Part shown: positions 50,001-58,200 of the stretch, piece after piece
Layout of the letters: the number at the start of each line of letters is the position of its first letter
Numbering within the stretch: position 1 is the stretch's first letter
DNA from: Mesorhizobium loti
GTDB lineage: Bacteria > Pseudomonadota > Alphaproteobacteria > Rhizobiales > Rhizobiaceae
Reading direction: 5' to 3'
Assembly (NCBI RefSeq): GCF_003148495.1
Contig: NZ_QGGH01000006.1
Coordinates: 296,115-360,114, forward strand
Length of the DNA: 64,000 nucleotides
Position numbers and translations under genes: made by a program
The notes under the pieces: generated by a model
Told to the model about the DNA's origin: nothing
What the model saw: the letters and a program-made list of their open reading frames with translations, nothing else
Databases searched by the model: none

Positions 50001-53000
50001 CGGGCTGGTGGTGATCGAGGGTAGGATCGCAGACACATCCAGGCGGGCCCGCGTGCTCTCGCCCGCCACCTTTGCCGACAAGGACTGGATCTCGATCTTG
50101 ACCGGGCTCTCGGCGCTGCCGACAGTCAGGGGCAGGCTGGGGCCGGATGAGATGAGATCGAGCGCAAAATCGCTGGCGCCGTTCGGATTGAGGGTGCCGG
50201 TCGCCTTGCCGGAAATCTTGTCGCCGGTCAGCGTCGCTTGATCGAGCACAACGCCGCCGGCCATGGTGTAGCTGCCTGCCGCGTCGACGGCCAGCGCCCC
50301 GAGCCCCGCCTGGCGGGTCTGACTGGTTTCGACGCCAGCCAGCTGCGCGTTGAAACGGACGTCGGGGGCGGCCGCCGACCCGGTCACCTGCGCCGTGCCG
50401 CCAAGCGTGCCCACGGCATCGAGGCCGGGCGAGAAATCATTGGCCAGCGCCGCCGGCAGTGCCGAAAATTGCGCCGCGAGGTCGAGCGTCTGGCCGGCAG
50501 TGCCCGACAGCGTCACCGAACCGCCGCCGATATCGAGCGCCAGTCTTTCGATGCTGGCCGTGCCTTTGGCGATGCTTAGCGTCGAGACTTGAGCGATTGC
50601 TGCCTTGATGCCGCGAACAGTGGCTGCGCCCGAGGCTATCTCGACGCTCGTCGTGCCGTCGGCGATCTTCACCCGGCCGGCAGCGGTTGCCGGAATGCCA
50701 GCTATGGTGGCGCCGCCCGTGAAATTGGTCCAGTCGCCGTCGCGCTTCAGGTCGACGCCGATGCCACCGATTTCGGTGGTCCCCGAGGTGACGCTGTCGG
50801 CCTTGATCGAACCAGCGATCGCCGGCGCCTTGATATAATTGGCAATGAGCGCATTGACGGTGATGGCCTTGGCCGTCACCTCGCCGCGCGCGATCGACGT
50901 GCTCTTCGCGTCGATGGCGACGGAGGGCGCGTCGCCCTCCTTGGCAAAGCGGATGGTGCCGTCGATGTCGCCCGTCACCGCCTGGCCGGCCAGTGCGGCC
51001 AGCTGATCGATGGCGGGCGCGTCGAGCGTCAGCGTGCCGAGCGGCATGTACTTGTCGTCCAGCGCGAGATCGCCCGAGACCTTGTTGTCGCCCAGCGAGA
51101 CCAGGAAGCCATTGATCGAACGCTTGCCTTCGCTCGTCACCAGCGCCGCCTTGATGTCGAGCGGCTGGTCGTGGACGGTACCGGTCAGCGAGACATTGGC
51201 TGCGGGGCTGGCAATGTCGGCCTTGCCGCTCGCCGTCAGCTTGATGGTCTTCACCGTGCGGCCCGAGGCGGTCAGGCTGTCGCTGTCGGCGGAGACCGTG
51301 AAATCCGGCGCCGTCATCGCGCCGCTTGCCGACAGCGCGAAGTCGATACCGCCGGCAACCGGCACGCCGACCATCGGCGACAGAACCGAAACATCGCCCA
51401 GTTTGCCCTTGATGTCGGCCTGGATGTCGGTGCCTTGCATGCTGGCCGTGCCGGCGGCGCTGAGCGTGCCGGACGTGAACTCGATCGAATTGGCGGCGAA
51501 GGATCCCTGCGGATCGCGGGCCGCGCTGGCCGAGAATTTCACCCGGGCGCCGAGCACCGAGGCGATCTGCGGCGGAAAGGCCGTCGCCACGGCATCCGCG
51601 TTCATCTTCAGCTGCATCGACAGGTCGGCAAGCGCCACGGTGGCTGTCAGCGAGGCGTTGACCGCATCGGAGCGCAATGTGCCCTGGTCGATGGCAATGG
51701 CATCCTTGCTGACCGATCCGGCCAGAGCGACATCGACCTTGCCGGTGATCAAGGGCGCCAGCGTCGCCACGTCGGTCTTGAGACCACCCGCCTCCAGCTT
51801 GACGGTGACCGGCCCGGCGCGGTTCTGGATGTCGAAACCGTCGGAATGGATCTGCGCCGCCAGATCGTCCAGCCGCGTGCCGCCGGCGACGATCGAAACG
51901 AAGGACGCGCCGATGTCGATGATCGGCGCCTTGCCGTCGCCGAAGGCGCGGGCGGTGGCTTTGTTGATCGCCAGCGTGATCGGCTGCGCCTTGCTGCCGA
52001 CGCTGATCACCACAGGTGGGCCCTTGGCGGCGAGTTCGACCGAGAGATCGCTGGCGCCGGCAGGATCGACGATGCCGGTAGCGGTGCCGTGCACCGCATC
52101 GCTGTCGACGTTGGCCCGGTCGACACTGACACCACCGGCGGTCGTTGCTGTACCCGCGACATCGAAGCTGGTCTTGCCGGCAAACAGCGGCTTCAAATTC
52201 TCCGGCAGGAAGCGGGCGAAATCGCCGTCGCCCTTGGCCTCGATGTGATTTCCCTTGTCGGTCAACTGATGGCGGCCCGTCAGCTGGGTGACGATCTTGC
52301 CGTCGACTGTGAACGTGCCGATGCCGTTCCAGTTGGCGAGCGGTCCCGTGCCCGAGACAATTATGTCGACCGGTGGCGCATCGGGCAGCTTGAGCAGATT
52401 GGCGATGATGCCGCCTGCCGGCTCCGAGGCCTTCAGGTCGAGGTCGAGCCTGTTGTCTGCCGGCGCAAAATGGATTTTGGCGTCGACATTGCCTTGCTTG
52501 CCGTCATGGCGGGTGACGTTGAGCGTCGTCTCGACCGCCAGCGGCGCGGCATCGGCCTTCAGCATCCCCTTGGCGGCAAGTTCGGCGATGCCGCTGCCGG
52601 CAAGGTCTTGCCCCAGTGCGATCTCGGGCAGGTCGATCTGCTTGATATCGAATGAAACCGGCAGCGTCGTCGTGCCGCTGCTCTGCGCTGGTTGCGTGCT
52701 GGCCACCGGCAACCGGGCGAGTTCTATGCGCTCGGCCGCGATGCGGTCGGCACTGAAGTTCTTCGACAGCAGCGCCAGCGGCGACCAGTCGATGGCCACC
52801 TTGCGGGCCACCAGCCAGGCACCATCGCGGTCCTCCAGCACGACATGGTCGACACTGAGGGCCCCGGACCAGATGCCGTCTATGCCGCTGATCGTGATCT
52901 TGCGGTCGTCGCTCGAGGCCAGCCGCGAAATGATACCGGCGAGATTGTCGCGGCCGCGCTCGGTCTTGGTCAGCACAACCAGCGCGCCGATCGCTCCCGC

Positions 53001-53057
53001 GACCACAATGAGCAGCGTGTAGAGGACAATACGAAGGATGCGCCAGACCGTCTTCAT
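47004..53057 (-). CDS. tamB: Translocation and assembly module inner-membrane protein TamB
   Basis: 2017 residues. One N-terminal membrane helix (about 8-29), a very long repetitive beta region spanning the periplasm, and the C-terminal DUF490/TamB domain (about 1650-2017) with PALPEDEVLAQLIFGRSMSN and LRSAIGVDDLDV, ending in KGGIFYEKEY. It works with TamA, encoded three bases upstream, to move or insert outer membrane proteins and, from newer work on AsmA-like proteins, phospholipids. Residues about 325-925 and 950-1550 are two copies of one long segment, which explains its size compared with 1259 residues in E. coli. Confidence 0.93.
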   Translation of the reverse strand: MKTVWRILRIVLYTLLIVVAGAIGALVVLTKTERGRDNLAGIISRLASSDDRKITISGIDGIWSGALSVDHVVLEDRDGAWLVARKVAIDWSPLALLSKNFSADRIAAERIELARLPVASTQPAQSSGTTTLPVSFDIKQIDLPEIALGQDLAGSGIAELAAKGMLKADAAPLAVETTLNVTRHDGKQGNVDAKIHFAPADNRLDLDLKASEPAGGIIANLLKLPDAPPVDIIVSGTGPLANWNGIGTFTVDGKIVTQLTGRHQLTDKGNHIEAKGDGDFARFLPENLKPLFAGKTSFDVAGTATTAGGVSVDRANVDSDAVHGTATGIVDPAGASDLSVELAAKGPPVVISVGSKAQPITLAINKATARAFGDGKAPIIDIGASFVSIVAGGTRLDDLAAQIHSDGFDIQNRAGPVTVKLEAGGLKTDVATLAPLITGKVDVALAGSVSKDAIAIDQGTLRSDAVNASLTATVALADLSMQLKMNADAVATAFPPQIASVLGARVKFSASAARDPQGSFAANSIEFTSGTLSAAGTASMQGTDIQADIKGKLGDVSVLSPMVGVPVAGGIDFALSASGAMTAPDFTVSADSDSLTASGRTVKTIKLTASGKADIASPAANVSLTGTVHDQPLDIKAALVTSEGKRSINGFLVSLGDNKVSGDLALDDKYMPLGTLTLDAPAIDQLAALAGQAVTGDIDGTIRFAKEGDAPSVAIDAKSTSIARGEVTAKAITVNALIANYIKAPAIAGSIKADSVTSGTTEIGGIGVDLKRDGDWTNFTGGATIAGIPATAAGRVKIADGTTSVEIASGAATVRGIKAAIAQVSTLSIAKGTASIERLALDIGGGSVTLSGTAGQTLDLAAQFSALPAALANDFSPGLDAVGTLGGTAQVTGSAAAPDVRFNAQLAGVETSQTRQAGLGALAVDAAGSYTMAGGVVLDQATLTGDKISGKATGTLNPNGASDFALDLISSGPSLPLTVGSAESPVKIEIQSLSAKVAGESTRARLDVSAILPSITTSPAKVDGLALALHSDAFDLKNRAGPVSGTVSVDKVGLDNPAIAPLIAGKVTAALSARLTADAVAIDSGSLKSDALNSQVAGQVSLRDGAIDLNLKADAPSSALPAAARGMLGERAQISATLKRDPNGSIDIGGLKLTSGALTADGQASLADNKVAADIKGVLSDISLLSKDAKGAIAFALNAQGPAAAPDLSLTVDSDRLLVASREITGLKLTATGKADAANPAANVQLTGNVAGQALQGSAVLATADGKSAINGLLLSLGKNRISGDLALDEKFVPVGTIALDLPDIGPLAALALEKAEGDVRGTIAFSKNGTAPQVAIKAATASITRGDLQAKAVSIDALVANYLAVPVISGKIRANTVTSGGTVISGIDVDLTRDGDWTGFSGGATVKGIPAQAAGRVKVANGTTTIELASGQATVQGIKAAIAQASTVSIANGTTTLDRLVLNLGGGTATVTGKVGTALDINATLARVPMSLANSFSPGLDAAGSISGTVKVTGAPANPAVAFNIDAAGVQTSQTRGAGVGAVSVSSSGTFAGNKLTFNANVSDGAGLGLKGGGTVTTAGTPALALDFNGAVPFGLLSQKLAAQGLSLSGTANVNVQVRGPATSPVIGGSVSTSGARLVDARSGLAVNDLAADVSIAGGVARINRLTGTLSTRGSLSASGTVGINPAQGFPADLSIKLVDGRYTDGRVVTANLGGDLTIKGPLTSAPVIAGTVNLAKTVITVPDKLPGSLAALDVKHKNAPGAVKAQDKALRPPTTSGKGGGTGLALDVTVNAPNQIFIQGRGVDAELGGSLKLTGPASSPQAVGTFTLQRGRLSILGKRLTFTEGTVGFSGSLVPYLNLTATTTTTSATVTIVVSGEATNPKFTFSSVPALPEDEVLAQLIFGRSMSNLSPLQIAQLAEAAGQLAGVGGSTSLLENLRSAIGVDDLDVTTDDKGGTAVSAGKYLNDRTYVTIQKGDKPGSGKATIDLNVGRGVKLRGEANDAGEAKGGIFYEKEY

Positions 53058-53060
53058 CGC

Positions 53061-54989
53061 TCAGAACGCCTGCCCGATGCCGGCATAGATGCCAAAATGC
53101 GGGTCGCCCGGATCGCGGTTGAGCGGCACGGCCGCGTCGATGCGCAGCGGCCCGAACGGCGTGACATAGCGCAGGCCGACGCCGGCGCCGACCTTGACGT
53201 CGGAGAAATCGGGGATCGATTTGGTCGACACGGTGCCGGCATCGACGAACGGCACGATGCCGATCGTGTCGGTGATGGCGATACGCATCTCGACCGAGGT
53301 TTCGAAGAAGGACAGACCGCCGATCGGCTGGCCGGTGAAATCCTTGGGGCCGATGCCCTGATAGGCGTAGCCACGCACCGAACCGCCGCCGCCGGAATAG
53401 AAGCGCCGGTCGGCCGGCACGTGTTCGAGGCTGGTGCCGACGATCGAACCGATGGCGACACGTTCGGCCAGTACGAACTTCGAAGCCGAATCCATCGACT
53501 GATAGGCCGATCCCTCGCCCTTCAGCTTGAGGAAGGCAGCACCGCTCAAAATGTCGTAGCTGGGCTCGGCATAGGCCAGCACCCGGAAGCCGCTGGTCGG
53601 GTTCAGCCGGTTGTCTCTGTTGTCGTAGACATATTGCAGCGGAATGCTGGCGATCAGATATTTGTGCTTGCCGAAGGCGTCGTGGATCCGGGAATAGTCG
53701 AGCGCCACTTCCGCCGAAACAGTCTGCTTCTTGGTCAGTTCGTAGGACAGGCCGGTGCTGCCTTTGATCGAGAAATGGTCATAGGCATCAGGATGTTCGA
53801 GCACGGTCTTGACGCTGGCGAAGAACTTCGATGCCGGCCCGATCACACCGGGCTTTTCGAACATGATGCCGGCATTGTAGTTGAGCTCGCTGAGATCATT
53901 GCTGCCGATGCCGCTGATCTTGCCGTCGATGCGCAGCTTCTCGGCTCGCCCGAACAGGTTACGGTGGCCCCAATAGCCTTCCAGGCCCAGCCCCTCGGTG
54001 TTGGAGAAGGTGCCGCCGACGCCGAAATAGCGCGGTTTGCGCTCGCTGACCTGGACGCCGATCGGAATGTTGCCATCGGCATCGAGCTTGTCGGCTTCCT
54101 TGAACGTCACGCTGTTGAAGACCTCGAGCGCCAGCAGCCGGTCGCGCGCGTCGCTGATCTCTTGCGGCGAGTACTGCCGGCCACGCTTGAGGCCGGTCAT
54201 GTATTCGGTGAAGTCGCGATCGACCTTCTCGGTGCCTTCCACAGTGGTGTCGCCATAGCCGGCGACCGGCCCGGCGGCGACCGTCAGCGTCACGTCAAGC
54301 GTCGAAGTGGCGTGGTCGGCGACGATCTGCCTGTCCGTCACCTTGGCCAGCGGCCTGCCCTCCTCCTTCAGCGCCCGCACGATCAGCGCCTCGGCCTTGA
54401 GCACGGCGCCCGAACCGGCGTCGCCGCCGGCGATCAGGCCATAATCGGCGCTCATCAGCCCAGCTGCGTCGCCCTCAAGGTGGATATTGCCCAAAGTGAA
54501 TTTCGGCCCGCTGACAATGTCGATGGCCACCGGAACCGGCTGCGGCCCCTTGAATTCGGCATCCGGCGGCAAATCGTCAAGCGGCTTGCCGTCGATGGTG
54601 ACGGTGACCACGCCTTCGTAGCGGGCGTCGGCATAGAGCGCGGCGACCAGTTGTTCGCGGTCGCTGCGTGCCTTGGCCATCAGTCCGAGTGAGCCGGAAA
54701 CCGGACGCTCCTCGTCACTTTTCAGGGCCGAGGCGTTTTCGAGCTTCTTGACCAGATCCTTGTCGGCGTCGGGGGCATTGATGGTGACGGCATAGCGCAG
54801 CGGATCGACGATGTCGGCATCCTCGTCGCTGGACGATCCCCACAGCTTGATGCCAAAAAGCTCGAAAGCCGCCGCCGGCCGCGATTCGGCGAGCAGCGCG
54901 GTCGAGCACATCATGGCCAAAAGCAGGGCGCGCGGAAGCGCACGCCCTGGCGCGCGACCTCCTGACATCTGCTCTTCATGCGCCGGCAT
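53061..54989 (-). CDS. tamA: Outer membrane protein TamA (BamA/Omp85 family)
   Basis: 642 residues from the ATG at 54989; another ATG at 54968 would shorten the N region before the signal peptide (LLLAMMCSTALLAESRPAAA). Periplasmic POTRA-type domains lie at about 60-330 and an Omp85 beta barrel at 340-642. The barrel has the loop-6 motif GGGGSVRGYAYQGIGP (Arg-Gly-Tyr) and a C-terminal strand ending GIGQAF with Phe, as recognised by BAM. It forms the TAM complex with TamB, encoded three bases downstream. Confidence 0.93.
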   Translation of the reverse strand: MPAHEEQMSGGRAPGRALPRALLLAMMCSTALLAESRPAAAFELFGIKLWGSSSDEDADIVDPLRYAVTINAPDADKDLVKKLENASALKSDEERPVSGSLGLMAKARSDREQLVAALYADARYEGVVTVTIDGKPLDDLPPDAEFKGPQPVPVAIDIVSGPKFTLGNIHLEGDAAGLMSADYGLIAGGDAGSGAVLKAEALIVRALKEEGRPLAKVTDRQIVADHATSTLDVTLTVAAGPVAGYGDTTVEGTEKVDRDFTEYMTGLKRGRQYSPQEISDARDRLLALEVFNSVTFKEADKLDADGNIPIGVQVSERKPRYFGVGGTFSNTEGLGLEGYWGHRNLFGRAEKLRIDGKISGIGSNDLSELNYNAGIMFEKPGVIGPASKFFASVKTVLEHPDAYDHFSIKGSTGLSYELTKKQTVSAEVALDYSRIHDAFGKHKYLIASIPLQYVYDNRDNRLNPTSGFRVLAYAEPSYDILSGAAFLKLKGEGSAYQSMDSASKFVLAERVAIGSIVGTSLEHVPADRRFYSGGGGSVRGYAYQGIGPKDFTGQPIGGLSFFETSVEMRIAITDTIGIVPFVDAGTVSTKSIPDFSDVKVGAGVGLRYVTPFGPLRIDAAVPLNRDPGDPHFGIYAGIGQAF

Positions 54990-55134
54990 TAAGACAACCT
55001 AGGTTATAAAACTAAAATTGGAATGAAGTTCTGAAGCGCTCGTAAAGGGGCCACAATCCAATTGTCTGAAATAGGGCGGGCTTGGAATTCACACCTTTTG
55101 CGTCGCCGCAAGAAAGCGTGATCACCTGTCCTAT

Positions 55135-55260
55135 GGAGGTACTACCGGCCATCGGCCGGAAAGGAAACCGTTGGCAGGCGGAACCCTGCCGCGTCCCTGC
55201 GTTGACAAGCTTGACTGAAGCTTGATCATGCCTGGACGTTAGCAGTGTCTGGAGGGTGTT
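55135..55260 (+). promoter_or_regulatory. Structured 5' leader before the alpha-2-macroglobulin gene
   Basis: Three stem-loops in a row. CCGGCC-atc-GGCCGG is at 55145-55159. GGCAGG-cggaac-CCTGCC is at 55173-55190. CAAGCTT-gactg-AAGCTTG is at 55206-55224. The ribosome site ggagg (55251) and ATG (55261) follow. The gap holds no gene. It resembles a regulated leader, but I could not match it to a riboswitch class. Confidence 0.4.
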
Positions 55261-58200
55261 ATGGCAATGCGCGCGGCTCGTGGTCTGTCGATCCTGATTC
55301 TTCTGTTTTTTGCCTGGGCCAATGTCTTAGCCTGGGGTGGTGTCGCGCAAGCGGCTGAGGCTCGACGAATCGCGACGACAGACAATTCCGATTATTTCGG
55401 CTTCGATCTCAGGTCCGACCAGAATGTCACGCTCGACCAGTGCAAGACGACATGTCTGGGCGACCCGGCCTGCCGCGCCTTCACCTACAACAACAAAGCC
55501 AAATGGTGCTTCCTCAAATCCGACTACAACCAGCTGAAGCCGTTCAACGGCGCGGTCGCCGGCAAGGTCGTCAACCTCGATGGCGATCCCGACATCGGCG
55601 CGCCGCCGGAACTCGCCTTCTTCCCCAACTGGATGGCCGATCAGGCCCAGCAGTACCGCAACAAGCTGCTCGGCCCGGCCTATGACAAGCCGACCGAAGG
55701 CATGGCCGCCTTGATGAACGCTGCCGAGCAGGCTGTGCTGACCGGCGACCATCGCTCCGCCATGCTGAAATACGAAGCCGCGGTCTCGGTGCTGCCCGAC
55801 GATGGCCAGCTCTGGCTCAACCTGGCGCGTGAAACGCTGGCCGTGCAGCCCGCCGCCAACACCTCCGACGCCTCCACTTTGCCGGCAAACGGCACTTCGG
55901 CTGCTTTCAACGCCTACAAGCTGTTGCGCACCACCAAGACGCGCGCCGACGTGCTGGCGCTGCTCGGCAACGGCCTCGACAAGCGCGATCTCTACCGGCC
56001 GGCGCTGCAGGCCTATGAAGCCAGCCTTGCCCTGAACCCTTCACCGGCGGTCCAGGCCGACTATGCCGATCTGAAGGCGCGCAAGGGTTTCCGCGTCATC
56101 GACCACACCGTCGATGCCGACACCAGCGCGCCGCGCATCTGCGCGCAATTCTCCGAGGATCTGGTCAAGACCGGCGTCGACTACGCGCAGTTCGTCACCG
56201 TCGACAACGCGCCGCCCAAGGGCGTCGAGGCCAAGGACAAGCAGATCTGCGTCGAAGGGCTGGAGCACGGCCAGCATTATGACGTCACCTTCCGCGCCGG
56301 CTTGCCGGCGGCCATCGGCGAGGTGACCGCGGCTCCCGTGGTGCTGTCGATCTATGTCCAGGACCGCGCACCGTCCGCCCGCTTCACCGGCGACAGCTTC
56401 GTGCTGCCGGCCGGCGCGCGCCGCGGTATCCCGGTCGTCACCGTCAACATGAACGCCGCCGAGATGAAGCTCTACCGCATCGGCGACCGCTCGCTGGCCC
56501 AGCTTCTGTCGGGCTACCAGTTCCTGCACCAGCTCGACAGCTATGACATCTCCAACATTTCCGAGCAGATGGGCGCGCCGGTCTGGCAAGGCCAGCTCGA
56601 CATCGCCAATGATCTCAACAAGGAGGTCACCACCTCCTTCCCGGTCGACGAGGCGGTGCCGCAGCGCAAGCCCGGCGTCTATGTGCTGACCGCCCAGGCC
56701 GTCAACGACAAGAGCGACGACTACAATTCGATGGCCACGCAATGGTTCGTCGTCTCCGACATCGGCCTGTCGACCTATACCGGCCAGGACGGGTTGAATG
56801 TCTTTGCCCGTTCGCTGGGCAGTGCCAAGCCGATAGCAGGCGCCGAACTGACCCTGGTTGCCAGGAACAATGAGGTTCTCGGCACGGCGACATCGGATGC
56901 CGACGGCCACGCCGTCTTCAACCCCGGCCTGACGCGCGGCGACGGCGGCATGGTGCCGGCCGTGCTGATGGCCAAGCAGGGCGACAATGACTTCGTCTTC
57001 CTCGACATGGGCCGGGCCGGCTTCGACCTGTCCGACCGCGGCGTCACCGGGCGCGCAGCGCCCGGTGCGCTTGACGTCTATGCCTGGACCGAACGCGGCA
57101 TCTATCGCGCCGGCGAGGATGTTCATGTCGCGGCGCTTGCCCGCGACGGCGCCGCCAAGGCGGTCGAAAACCTGCCGCTGACCTTCATCTTCTCGCGCCC
57201 CGACGGCGTCGAGGACCGCCGCATCGTCAGCGACGGCGCCTCGGCCGGCGGCCATGCCGTCGACCTGCCGCTCGCACCCAACGCCATGCGCGGCACCTGG
57301 TCGGTGTCGATCTACACCGATCCCAAGCAGCCGGCGGTGGCGAGCCAGATGTTCCTGGTCGAGGATTTCGTGCCGGATCGCATTGAATTCGACATGAAGG
57401 CCGACAAGCAGGAGATCGCCCAAGGCGAAACCGCCGACATCAACATTGACGGCCGCTTCCTCTATGGCGCGCCGGCGGCAGGCCTGGCGCTGGAAGGCGA
57501 GTTGACGCTGTCGACGTCGCGCGACTGGGACCGTTTCCAAGGGTTCTCCTTCGGTCTCGCCGACGAACAGTCGGCCGAACCCACGGTCACCCCCCTCGCC
57601 GATCTGCCGGTGGTTGGCGATGACGGCAAGGTGACCTTCCCGGTCTCCGTCGACCAACTGCCCTCGACCACCAAGCTGGTCGACGCCAAGGTGACGGTCA
57701 GGATGCGCGAAACCGGTGGCCGCGCCATCGAGCGTTCGCTCAACATCGGCATCCGCCCGCAAGGCCATATGATCGGCATCCGCCCGGATTTCGCCGACAA
57801 TGAAGTGCCGCAGGGCGGCACAGCCAAGTTCAGCCTGATCGCCGTCGATCCCGACGGCAAGCGCGAGGCGCTGAAAGGCGCGCAGTGGACGCTGGTCAAG
57901 GTCGAACGCAATTACCAGTGGTACCGCTCCAACAATTCCTGGAATTACGAGCCGGTCACCTTCACCAAGTCGATCGCCAACGGCCAGGTCGACCTCAACG
58001 CCGAAGGCGACGCAACCGTCTCCGTGCCGGTCGACTGGGGCCAGTACCGGCTCGAGGTCGAGACATCGGATCCCGAGGGACCGGCGACCAGCTACGAGTT
58101 CGATGCCGGCTGGTATGTTTCGTCGACCACCACAGAAACGCCTGACGGCCTCGAGATCGCCCTCGACAAGGACACCTATGCCGCCGGCGAAGTGGCCAAG

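Noticed and set aside
50589..52655. Long plus-strand open frame opposite tamB
   Set aside because: Arg/Asp/Gly-rich shadow of TamB with no motifs; TamB has a signal anchor and conserved C-terminal domain.
55135..55230. Known riboswitch (SAM-II, speF, yybP-like, fluoride) in the macroglobulin leader
   Set aside because: The conserved cores of these classes as I know them are not visible; kept only as an unassigned structured leader.
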